From the NCBI RefSeq assembly GCF_023701485.1, contig NZ_JAMQBK010000065.1, forward strand, positions 20,226 to 84,225: 64,000 bases of DNA, written 5' to 3'. A program made the position numbers and the translations under genes. Position 1 is the stretch's first letter. Each line of letters starts with the position of its first letter. Origin of the DNA: Aporhodopirellula aestuarii. GTDB taxonomy: Bacteria; Planctomycetota; Planctomycetia; Pirellulales; Pirellulaceae. This document shows positions 9,373 through 17,449 of the stretch, piece after piece. The notes beneath the pieces were generated by a model. It was not told the origin of the DNA and did not search any database. It saw only the letters and a list, made by a program, of their open reading frames with translations.

Positions 9373-10350
9373 TTACACGCCGAGTAATTCCTTCAGCACT
9401 TTGCGATCTCGACGGTAAGCGTCGACGGATGCCGTGAGAAGCGACGGATCGGTGTGTGAAATGTATTCCATGTGGAGTGATACCGGGCCGGGCGGTGGTT
9501 GCTGGCGAAGCGTTTTGAATAACTTGTCGCTAACATCACCTTCACCCAAAGGCACGTTTTGGATTTTGCCGTTCACCGCCTTGTAATCTTTGACGTATAC
9601 GGCGGCGATACGGTCTCGAATGAATGCCAAGTCGATCGGCCACGAAAGATTGCCTTCAACGGTTGCATGTCGGACGTCATAGGCGATTCCAATGTCACTC
9701 GCGGGGATTTCACTGAGCATCTGATGCAGGTCCCATAGCGGAGCGCCTAAGTAATGGTTTCCCGCATGATTCTGATACAGCCCCGTGATTCCAAGGTCAT
9801 GATTGAGTGCCGCGAGTTCTTGTGCCTGTTTGGCAAATCCTTCGAGCTGGGGCAGAATCGGCTTGTCCATGTCGTAGCGATAGTACGCCATGCGATAGTA
9901 CTTCACACCGCACAAGGCACCGGTGCGTAATACTGCGGTTGCGTTTGGCGATTGAGGACTGACGATATCCGTCGTCATGATCACAACCCGTGAATCGGTT
10001 TGAGACATCGTTTCACAGAGTTCGGGCAATTTCTCGATCGCGTCAGCCGGGTTGACTTGCCCGCCGCGCCGGATCGTTGCTTCGATCCCGTCAACCTCGA
10101 TGTCGCGGCAAAAGGCAGCAACTTCCTTCCAGGGCATCAATTGCAATTGTTTTGCGAAGATGCACACGGGTCTTGTATCGGAGTCACGCTCGGTATCTTG
10201 GCCAGTGGCTTGGTTTTGCAAATGTTCGCCGGTCACCCCGATTGCCGCAGCGGAGGCGGCCGCCTGTGTAAGAAAGGAACGCCTCGTTTGCCGTCCATCG
10301 TTCTTCTGATTCAGATTCACGGAGTTGTCCTTGGATTGATATGGGTTCAT
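9373..10350 (-). CDS. Tat-exported sugar phosphate isomerase/epimerase-like protein
   Basis: A frame opens at 10428, but the ATG at 10350 (MNPYQSKDN) is the better start: it places a twin-arginine signal (TRRSFLTQAAASAAAIGV) near residue 25, giving 325 residues. The rest fits the AP-endonuclease-2/xylose-isomerase TIM barrel: DGIEATIRRGGQ, GITGLYQNHAGNHY, IGIAYDVRHATVEG, IAAVYVKDYK and SLHMEYI, with His/Asp/Glu residues at strand ends suited to bind metal. These proteins isomerise or epimerise sugars or cyclitols, and exported Tat forms are abundant in planctomycetes. No co-transcribed gene is evident. It lies inside the segment bounded by the inverted repeats. Confidence 0.85.
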   Translation of the reverse strand: MNPYQSKDNSVNLNQKNDGRQTRRSFLTQAAASAAAIGVTGEHLQNQATGQDTERDSDTRPVCIFAKQLQLMPWKEVAAFCRDIEVDGIEATIRRGGQVNPADAIEKLPELCETMSQTDSRVVIMTTDIVSPQSPNATAVLRTGALCGVKYYRMAYYRYDMDKPILPQLEGFAKQAQELAALNHDLGITGLYQNHAGNHYLGAPLWDLHQMLSEIPASDIGIAYDVRHATVEGNLSWPIDLAFIRDRIAAVYVKDYKAVNGKIQNVPLGEGDVSDKLFKTLRQQPPPGPVSLHMEYISHTDPSLLTASVDAYRRDRKVLKELLGV

Positions 10351-10980
10351 GCATCGGATTCGGAGTCCCGCTTGTTTGTCGTTGTCGTCGCAAGCGGTAC
10401 GCAACACGGTATTGTATTCGTTCTTCACGTCGCCGTTGCGACATCAACGCGACGGAGGCTGGCTTCGGTCTCTCGTAAGAAGCTCGGCACTCTTGAAATC
10501 CGAATCTCGCGAAGACGGGAACGCGGTTTTTTAAAACAGGTGTGCAGGAGTGATGTAGATGTAATCAATCGGTCGTTTGAGCATTCGCCCTCCGGCGTGT
10601 AGGTACGAACCGGGGCTCACCCCATCGTCGATGTGCTCAACCTCGAATCGCTTCTATTCACACTCAAGCATCGTCGTGGTCGTCAACGTTTTACACGAAG
10701 CTAGGTCTGTCTGAGACCGAGAATTGCGAGCGTTACCCGCTCTCGAAGTCTCGGAGGGACTCAGCTACGTGAGAGGCGAAAACTCCAATATGTCCGCGAG
10801 AAAGTGGCGCTGTCCACCTAAGCTTCTCTCTGGCGTAAAATAGCGCGGAGCCAGTAAGTGGTATGAAGATTTGGCTTGCTTTGACAATGTCGTGCACGCG
10901 GAGCACGACTTGCGTTTTTTACCAATGGAACGTCGTCTCTCCATACCCGGTGACGATTGCCGTCATGCGACTGGAATCAC
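10351..10980. other. Non-coding gap
   Basis: These 630 bases hold no frame that looks coding on either strand. A GC-rich stretch at about 10700-10790 contains short self-complementary words (GAGACC/GGTCTC-type, CTCTCG/CGAGAG). The promoter for the small gene at 10981 must lie at the right end. No tRNA or known RNA was recognised. Confidence 0.45.
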
Positions 10981-11418
10981 ATGGAGTTTTTGCCACTACT
11001 GAAGTCGCATCTGAAGTCGGATGTGATGCTTGATCTGTTAGAAACGTGGGACGCTCAAGTCGTCTACGAGTACGATCGCACACACGAGAACATGCCAGAC
11101 GAGTACTGGGCATCGATCCATGGCGAGGGAGTTTGCTTCAAGTTCAACGAAGATCAAATACTCGATTGCATTTTTCTGCACCTGACCGATACCGACGGTT
11201 TTACACCGATCGATCTTTCATCAACGGACATTCCACAATTCGAATCGTTGGCTGACGCCGCTGCGTATGCCAACAAAAGCAAACTGCGTGTCTCCTCAGG
11301 CCAAGGCGAACTGTTCGGTCAATTGCGTGACTGGATACGACTTGAGTACGACGACCACTGGATTCATTACGAATTCCGTGATGGCAACTTGGGGCTTGTG
11401 ACCCTGACCGGCATCTAG
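10981..11418 (+). CDS. Small cytoplasmic orphan protein
   Basis: An ATG at 10981 (MEFLPLLKSHLKSD) is preferred over a TTG at 10957 and gives a 145-residue acidic soluble protein without signal peptide or membrane helix. Alternating strands such as YWASIHGEGVCFKFNED, LDCIFLHLTDTDGFTPID and WIHYEFRDGNLGLVTL suggest an alpha/beta fold. The composition (acidic, aromatic, stand-alone) is like immunity proteins of polymorphic toxin systems, but no toxin gene adjoins it and I cannot name a family. Coding status is supported by length and plausible fold only. Confidence 0.6.
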   Translation: MEFLPLLKSHLKSDVMLDLLETWDAQVVYEYDRTHENMPDEYWASIHGEGVCFKFNEDQILDCIFLHLTDTDGFTPIDLSSTDIPQFESLADAAAYANKSKLRVSSGQGELFGQLRDWIRLEYDDHWIHYEFRDGNLGLVTLTGI

Positions 11419-11830
11419 CATTCGCGTTGTCTCGGAGCCACAAACCGCCAAAGAATCAACAAGGATTTGACTTCGCCTGATAGCGTGGGCGGAGACGATG
11501 TTTGGTTTGCGAATCACGCTGAGTTTTTCGATCGATGTGTGGATCGGTTGGCAAGTTTTTGGGCGGTTTTGTGTCGTGATTTGTATTGATTGTGGGACTC
11601 AGGGCCGCGTCGGAGACCCTGCTAGTGGTCGTTGAAGTTGGTGGCGATGCGGTGGGGTAAACAGTGAGGCGGGCGGATTGATCGTCACAACCATCATTGT
11701 TGACCAGAAGACGCCAGTGATTTAGACGAGGGGAGATCCCTTGTCGGCGTGGGGGCGAAATCTGAGCTATTCGTTGGTTGAATGCCCGTCTTGTCTGTCA
11801 TCCCAGTTTGTTTCGAAGGTTTTCCCCATT
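11419..11830. other. Non-coding leader region of the tad genes
   Basis: The 412 bases before the first tadE-like gene show no coding frame with a plausible start; the tadE frame is open back to 11741 but only from a TTG. T- and G-rich stretches are present, but no confident promoter could be picked. Confidence 0.4.
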
Positions 11831-12280
11831 ATGTGCCTGCGATCTCAATGGGTCAGTGCTCGCCGAACTCGTCATCGATGCTCACCGCACCGTGGTGCGA
11901 CATCGGTGGAACTGGCTTTGGTTTCCGTACCGATGTTTTTATTCTTGTTCGCGTCGATTGAGTTTGGCAGGGTCCAGATGGCCATCGGTGCCCTGGAGGA
12001 AGCCGCCCGTTCAGGCTGTCGGGTGGCGACATTGAAGAACAACACAGCCGCCGACGTGAAAGCGGCCATCGCGCCCATCGCCGATGGGTATGGCATCTCG
12101 AAATACTCAGTTGAGATCAAGCCCACGGTTCTCGATTCGGTTCCCCAGTGGGATCCCATTACCGTTCGCGTTTCGGCAAGTCTGGCGGATGTGAGCTGGT
12201 TGCCAATCCCTGAGTACTTTGCCAAGAAAAAGTACACCGCTGCGTGTGTCTTCCCCCGCGAGGCCGACCTTGAATTATAA
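11831..12280 (+). CDS. TadE-like pilus assembly / pseudopilin protein
   Basis: Starting from ATG 11831, the 149-residue product has a short basic leader followed by RGATSVELALVSVPMFLFLFASIEFGRV. This is the TadE-type prepilin-like N-terminus with a Glu five residues into the hydrophobic stretch. A periplasmic domain with a conserved SGCR motif (AARSGCRVATL) follows. TadE-like minor pseudopilins act with TadF/TadG at the outer face of tight-adherence (Flp) pilus systems. It heads a three-gene cluster and ends inside the start region of the next gene, indicating one transcript. Confidence 0.85.
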   Translation: MCLRSQWVSARRTRHRCSPHRGATSVELALVSVPMFLFLFASIEFGRVQMAIGALEEAARSGCRVATLKNNTAADVKAAIAPIADGYGISKYSVEIKPTVLDSVPQWDPITVRVSASLADVSWLPIPEYFAKKKYTAACVFPREADLEL

Positions 12281-13484
12281 ACCACCGACGACACATTCTT
12301 TTCCATTGAGAGACGCTCGCGAGTTGTCTAAGTCTTGGTCTCAGCGTCCACGACGCGGGGCTTCGATTGTGCTCATGACGGGAATGTTGGTCATCATGAT
12401 CGGCATGGCCGCATTTGCGGTTGATTTAACGCGTATGCAATTGGTCCGCAGTCAGATGCAGTCTGCCGTGGATGCCGCAGCACTGGCGGGCAGTATGCAA
12501 CTTCGCGACGATCCGAAGGACGTTGATGCCGCCAAGGCCGCGGCGGAAAAGTTCATCCATTTGAACAATGTAGGCTTCTTCGGCGATGTGGCGTCGGATG
12601 CGATTCAGGTCGAGACGGGGACTTGGGACAGCGACACGTCAACGTTTGTCGCAACCACCGAAGGTCCGTGCAGTGTCCGCGTATTTGCGACGAAGAGCAA
12701 CGAACTCTTTTCGTTCGCGCAAATCTTCGGGCATCTGGCCTTTTCGATGCCTGGTCAGTCGATCGCGTCGGTACCCACAAGTCCGCTGGATATCATTATG
12801 GTTCTCGATCTATCAGGTTCGATGTCGTCAGACGGACGGATTGAAGCGCTCCGAGCGGCATCGCCTGAGTTTGTGACGACGATTGAGAATGCGGGCAAGG
12901 ACGATCGAATCGGCGTGATGTGCTACGGTGCCGAGATCGGTAGTTATCCCTATGGGAATATCTATACCCAGTCACCAGCTTCCCTGTTTCCCGACCCTGA
13001 CGAGGCGTCGACCGATTGGGCGGGGATTCTCGAGGCTGAAATGACAGACAATTTTGCGGCACTTCGTGGTGGTGCATTAAGCAGTTCGTCACTTCAGAGC
13101 AACAAGTATGGCGGTGGCACGCCAATCGGAGCCGCGATCCGTGATGGTGCTCACTATTTGGATGCCAACAATCGACAAGACGCCAAGGGGCGAGATTTGC
13201 AAAAATTGATGGTGTTGATGAGCGACGGATACGCCAACAAGCCAGAAGAAAAAAGTAACGACTATGCACTCCAAATGGCAAAGTATGCGGCCTCGCTCGA
13301 AATTCAAATCTACACCATCAGCCTCGGTGATGACGCCGACACGGAATTGATGTCATCAATCGCCTCCAAAACTGGTGGACGCTACTTCGAGGTAACGGGT
13401 AGTGACAGCGAGCTAACGGCGGGACTGAAGCGGGCCTATCGCGGCATCGCCAACGACATCAATCGTGTCATCTTGGTGAAATAA
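12270..13484 (+). CDS. TadG-like protein with von Willebrand A domain
   Basis: The frame is open from 12219. No ATG precedes the conserved RRGASIVLMTGMLVIMIGMAAFAVDL membrane segment, so the start is a non-ATG codon. TTG 12270, with GAGG six bases before it and an 11-bp overlap with tadE, is the best candidate; TTG at 12219 or 12306 is possible. The product (404 residues) has the TadG N-terminal helix and DAAALAGSMQL motif. A VWA domain follows with a metal-binding DLSGSMS motif (MIDAS) and GGTPIGAAI. TadG proteins anchor Flp pili or mediate adhesion at the envelope. It is followed one base later by a second tadE-like gene. Confidence 0.85.
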   Translation: MNYKPPTTHSFPLRDARELSKSWSQRPRRGASIVLMTGMLVIMIGMAAFAVDLTRMQLVRSQMQSAVDAAALAGSMQLRDDPKDVDAAKAAAEKFIHLNNVGFFGDVASDAIQVETGTWDSDTSTFVATTEGPCSVRVFATKSNELFSFAQIFGHLAFSMPGQSIASVPTSPLDIIMVLDLSGSMSSDGRIEALRAASPEFVTTIENAGKDDRIGVMCYGAEIGSYPYGNIYTQSPASLFPDPDEASTDWAGILEAEMTDNFAALRGGALSSSSLQSNKYGGGTPIGAAIRDGAHYLDANNRQDAKGRDLQKLMVLMSDGYANKPEEKSNDYALQMAKYAASLEIQIYTISLGDDADTELMSSIASKTGGRYFEVTGSDSELTAGLKRAYRGIANDINRVILVK

Positions 13485-13485
13485 T

Positions 13486-13911
13486 ATGTGTCAAAACGAT
13501 CGACATTGGAAAGAAGCTCCTCGACGTGGCGTTGCCGCAGTTGAGTTCGCCATCGTGCTGCCGATGCTTGTGTTGATCATCTTTGGGTCGATCGAGACCT
13601 CACGCGTGTTGTCTATTCACCACTCACTGCGTGAAGCGGCAATGAATGGTTGCCGAATCTATTCATTAAGTGACAAGACTCAAGTCGAGGCGGAAGCGAT
13701 GGTGAATCACTCGCTCAACGAAGCGGGCATCAAAGGCTATACCGTCTCGTTTAGCCCTAGCGCCAAGTCGCAAATCACGGCGGACCTGCAACCTGTGACC
13801 GTTACCATTTCGGTCATGCACGACGAGGTGGGCTGTGATCTGGCTGGCTTCTTCACCGATGCCACTTTCACCGCTAGTGTCACGTTGCCTGCAGAGCTGC
13901 CGGGATCCTAG
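13486..13911 (+). CDS. Second TadE-like pseudopilin protein
   Basis: The 141-residue product starts at ATG 13486, one base after the tadG stop. The N-terminus RRGVAAVEFAIVLPMLVLIIFGSIETSRV is the TadE signature with Glu at +5 of the hydrophobic helix, and EAAMNGCRIYSL matches the SGCR region of the first tadE product. The cluster contains only TadE-TadG-TadE: no CpaF ATPase, TadB/C platform, secretin or Flp pilin gene lies in the window, so the remaining parts must be encoded elsewhere or the trio acts separately. Confidence 0.85.
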   Translation: MCQNDRHWKEAPRRGVAAVEFAIVLPMLVLIIFGSIETSRVLSIHHSLREAAMNGCRIYSLSDKTQVEAEAMVNHSLNEAGIKGYTVSFSPSAKSQITADLQPVTVTISVMHDEVGCDLAGFFTDATFTASVTLPAELPGS

Positions 13912-14739
13912 AGACACCTTCAGACCCGAGCGTCGATCTTCCAGATGTTCAAATCCAGTATCGTGTTCCCGTTGGCGATAGGTAGGATCACTGAGCAGGT
14001 AGGCAGGAATGATTGGGTGAAATCCTATGAGCCATTTCGGCGTTAGCCCGGACTGCTAAATCTCTAGACTGCTAAAGCGTTGCGAAGACGTGGAAATACA
14101 AGGCCGCGCCAGTATTGCTTCCATTCCTAGTCGCGATAGCGACGGCAGACGCCAGCCCCGGACGCGAGTCCGGGGGCGACGTCGCTCCCCACTTACACCA
14201 AGTCGCGATGCGATGACAGGTGCCGCTCGCGGTGGTTCATTCGTGCGCCACCCGTGTTTTGTGTCGTCGCGTTGCGACTTTCTTCGCATTGTTTTCCCAA
14301 ACCACGGACTCACCTCCGTGGCTTTTGGATGTCGTCACGATCGTGACTAACCATTCGCGAAATACTGGATCCACCTAAACGCAAAAGGGATCGCGGCACG
14401 TCTTGTTTATGACGATTTTTTGGCAGTCAGGTGATAGCCTTGGTTGAACGTAGGAACCATGGTCAGCATCAAATGACCGATCTACCGAAAAACTCCAGCC
14501 TACGTGTTTAACACAGTCGCGACTGATTGTTCGCGGACGAGTAGAACGCATGTGGTGAACGCTTGAATGCCATTTGTGGACATGGCAGCGCGCTGCCTGG
14601 CGTCGCAGTAAGCAAGTTTCTGAGATGGTTGCGTCGCCGTTTAAGAAAAATGTTTATTTCTTGTGAACGTTTCTTGAAAAACGGGAATGGGTATTAGCGA
14701 ACGAGAAGTTTCGCTTTCGATGAATATCCCCACGCAGAG
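13912..14739. other. Non-coding gap containing repeat copy 2
   Basis: No gene is supported here. Bases 14050-14514 are the second copy of the dispersed repeat. The rightmost 120 bases are AT-richer and probably hold the promoter of the DUF5060 gene. A seven-codon frame (ATG 14720, ending TGA over the GTG start at 14740) is noted as a possible coupling peptide, without further support. Confidence 0.5.
14050..14514 (+). repeat. Copy 2 of the ~450-bp dispersed repeat
   Basis: It matches the reverse complement of 8771-9216 along its whole length with scattered substitutions and small indels. A perfect 8-bp hairpin with loop GCGA (14156-14175) is kept in both copies. The left end begins GGACTGCTAAA; the same words occur, inverted, at the outer end of copy 1. 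No transposase frame is inside, so it is either a non-autonomous element or an old intergenic repeat. Confidence 0.85.
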
Positions 14740-16587
14740 GTGAAATCGGTGGTACGCACTGTCAGAGTTTTGGCTTGTTTTGTTGTGGTTCTTTGGCTCG
14801 GTTTGAGGCCGGTTGAGTTGAATGCCGCCAATCCATTAAGCGATTCGGTGGTTTCGGTTTCCGGTGAGCTGCAGCAGTGGCACAAAGTCACGTTGACGCT
14901 CGAGGGACCGCAAGCTTCAGAGGACGGTAATCCCAACCCGTTCCTTGACTATCGTTTGCAGGTCACGTTCACTCATCCCGCGTCGGGACTCACTTACGTG
15001 GTTCCTGGTTATTTTGCCGCTGACGGTGACGCCGCCAACACCTCGGCTACCTCGGGCAACAAATGGCGGGCTCACCTTTCGCCGGACCACGCAGGCGAAT
15101 GGACCTATGCGGTTTCGTTCCGTGAAGGTGATGGCGTCGCGGTATCAGATGATCCCAAAGCGGGCACGTCGTTGTCGGGATTGGATGGACTCACGGGGGA
15201 AATCACGGTCGCGAAGACCGATAAAACCGGACGCGACCTGCGTTCGAAAGGGCGGTTGAATTACGTCGGAAAGCACCATCTGCACTTCGCCGGAACGGGA
15301 GAGTATTTTTTGAAATGCGGTGCCGACGCTCCAGAAAACTTCCTCGCCTACGCTGATTTCGATGGCGAATTCAAATCAGACGGCCACAAGGACGACCTCG
15401 TGAAAACTTGGCAACCGCACGTTCAAGATTGGAAGGCCGGCGATCCGACGTGGCAGGACGGTAAAGGCAAAGGGATCATCGGTGCGGTGAATTATCTGGC
15501 CTCGCAAGGGCTAAACGTGTTCTCGTTTATAACGATGAATATTAACGGCGACGATCAAAACGTGTTTCCGTATCTCGATTACGACGAGCGGACGCGGATC
15601 GACTGTTCACGCATGGATCAGTGGGCGGTTGTGTTGGAGCACGGGAACGACAACGGCATGTACCTGCACTTCAAAACGATGGAGACTGAAAACGAGTTGC
15701 TGCTCGATAAGGGTGACTTGGGGCCGCAACGCAAACTGTACTATCGTGAGTTGATCGCCCGCTTCGGTCATAACTTGGCCTTGAACTGGAACCTCGGCGA
15801 GGAAATCAATGACGCCACGCACGAGCAAAAAGTGGCATGGGGCAACTACTTTGCCACGCATGATCCGTATCGGCACCACATCGTGATCCATAACATGGGC
15901 GATCCGCACTACGATTTGTTGGGTGACGCGTCGCCGCTGACCGGGTTCTCATTGCAAACGAATCGGGCTGATTTTGGCAACGTCCATAAGCGAACGCTCG
16001 ACTACATCGTGCGTTCGGTTGAGGCCGGGAAACCTTGGGTGGTTGCGTGTGATGAGCCGGGCGATGCGACGCACGCATTGATCACTGATGACGAGGATCC
16101 TGCGCACGACAACGCTCGCAAGAATGCGTTGTGGGGTAACATCATGGCGGGTGGCGCGGGCGTCGAATGGTATTTCGGTTACAAGCATCCGCACAGCGAC
16201 CTGACGTGTCAGGATTACCGCTCACGTGAGAAAATGTGGGTTCAATGCCGGCATGCTCTTGAGTTCTTCAAAAACGAGAATGTCCCGTTTTGGGAGATGT
16301 CGAACTGCAACGGCAAAGTAGAAAGCTCGGATTCGTATGGCCTTTCGAAGCAAGGCGAGGTTTATCTCGTCTATCTGAAAAAAGGCGGCGAGGCGAAGCT
16401 CGATCTGACGGATGCCAGCGGGAAATTCAATGTGCGTTGGTTTAATCCTCGAACGGGCGGCAAGCTCGATACGGGTGCTGTTAGCACGGTTGATGGTGGT
16501 GGCAAGAGGTCGCTCGGTCAGCCTCCACGTGATGCCGATCAAGATTGGCTGGCCGTGGTGCGGGTCGCCGGTTCACGCCGCAACTAG
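14740..16587 (+). CDS. Secreted DUF5060 glycoside-hydrolase-like protein
   Basis: A GTG at 14740 gives 615 residues with a signal peptide (LACFVVVLWLGLRPVELNAAN). A DUF5060 beta-sandwich (residues ~40-115, VTFTHPASGLTYVVPGYF... GEWTYAVSF) is followed by a TIM-barrel-like region. The barrel region contains RDLRSKGRLNYVGKHHLHFAGTGEYFLKCGADAPENF, typical of DUF4038/GH140-like enzymes, and LALNWNLGEEIND, in which the Glu pair is a likely catalytic position. The C-terminal ~90 residues look like the collagen-binding-like beta domain often found at the end of this family (FNVRWFNPRTGGKLD). It probably trims a plant or algal polysaccharide outside the cytoplasm; the substrate is unknown. A 125-bp repeat array follows. 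Confidence 0.82.
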   Translation: MKSVVRTVRVLACFVVVLWLGLRPVELNAANPLSDSVVSVSGELQQWHKVTLTLEGPQASEDGNPNPFLDYRLQVTFTHPASGLTYVVPGYFAADGDAANTSATSGNKWRAHLSPDHAGEWTYAVSFREGDGVAVSDDPKAGTSLSGLDGLTGEITVAKTDKTGRDLRSKGRLNYVGKHHLHFAGTGEYFLKCGADAPENFLAYADFDGEFKSDGHKDDLVKTWQPHVQDWKAGDPTWQDGKGKGIIGAVNYLASQGLNVFSFITMNINGDDQNVFPYLDYDERTRIDCSRMDQWAVVLEHGNDNGMYLHFKTMETENELLLDKGDLGPQRKLYYRELIARFGHNLALNWNLGEEINDATHEQKVAWGNYFATHDPYRHHIVIHNMGDPHYDLLGDASPLTGFSLQTNRADFGNVHKRTLDYIVRSVEAGKPWVVACDEPGDATHALITDDEDPAHDNARKNALWGNIMAGGAGVEWYFGYKHPHSDLTCQDYRSREKMWVQCRHALEFFKNENVPFWEMSNCNGKVESSDSYGLSKQGEVYLVYLKKGGEAKLDLTDASGKFNVRWFNPRTGGKLDTGAVSTVDGGGKRSLGQPPRDADQDWLAVVRVAGSRRN

Positions 16588-16611
16588 TGTTTGGTCAAAC
16601 CTTCGTTTGAT

Positions 16612-17340
16612 GGTTTCTGGAACCGGAGGGCATGGGCCCTGCCGCTAGAAGGTTAGCGGAGCGGCGCGAGCCGTCCGGTGTTACTGGAGTTTTGAATGTC
16701 GACGAAACACACGTGTTTTATCTTGCCTTGACTTTTGGTTTCTGGAATCGGAGGGCTTGCGCCCTGCCGCTAGAAGGTTAGCGGAACGGCGCGAGCCGTC
16801 CGGTGTTACTGCAGTTTTGAATGCTGACGAAACACACGTGTTTTGTCTTGCCTTGACTTTTGGTTTCTGGAACCGGAGGGCTTGCGCCCTGCCGCTAGAA
16901 GGTTAGCGGAACGGCGCGAGCCGTCCGGTGTTACTGGAGTTTTGAATGCTGACGAAACACACGTGTTTTGTCTTGCCTCGAATTTAGGTTTCTGGAACCG
17001 GAGGGCTTGCGCCCTGCCGCTAAAAAGGTTAGCGGAACGGCGCGAGCCGTCCGGTGTTACTGGAGTTTTGAATGTCGACGAAACACACGTGTTTTGTCTT
17101 GCCTTGACTTTTGGTTTCTGGAACCGGAGAGCTTGCGCCCTGCCGCTAAAAAGTTAGCGGAACGGCGCGAGCCGTCCGGTGTTGCTCCAGGTCTGAATGC
17201 TGACGAAACACTCATGTTTTGTCTTGCCTCGAATTTAGGTTTCTGGAACCGGAGGGCATGGGCCCTGCCGCTAAAAGGTTAGCGGAACGGCGCGAGCCGT
17301 CCGGTGTTGCACCAGGTTTGAATGCTGACGAAGCCCTTGT
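16612..17340. repeat. Six tandem copies of a ~125-bp hairpin-rich repeat
   Basis: Units begin (GGTTTCTGG) at 16612, 16737, 16862, 16987, 17113 and 17238; spacing is 125 bp with one 126. Each unit holds three inverted repeats: GGGC-TTGC-GCCC (first and last units GGGCATGGGCCC), CCGCTA...TAGCGG and ACGG-CGCGAG-CCGT, followed by a less structured part with AACACACGTGTTTTGTCTTGCC. Unit length is not a multiple of three, so the long frames across the array are not a repeat protein. The array fills the space between two genes of similar orientation and ends ~110 bp before the next start. Confidence 0.95.
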
Positions 17341-17449
17341 TTGGCGATGACGCGTCATTTCGGATTCCTGACCTGGGCGCTGGGTTGGGGATGCGTGCTG
17401 TTCGGTTTTTGGTTTTTTGTTCTGTTCTCCGCTTACCCCAGAGCGTTTG

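Noticed and set aside
10000..10602. 200-codon plus-strand frame
   Set aside because: It is the shadow of the minus-strand isomerase gene; its product has no domain sense and crosses the true start region.
16843..17282. Open frames across the 125-bp array encoding repeated GFWNRRACALPLK-like peptides
   Set aside because: The unit length is not a multiple of three, the frames shift from copy to copy, and the conserved features are DNA palindromes, so this is a repeat artefact and not a repeat protein.
16612..17340. CRISPR array
   Set aside because: Units are 125 bp and nearly identical over their whole length, without variable spacers, and no cas gene is in the window.
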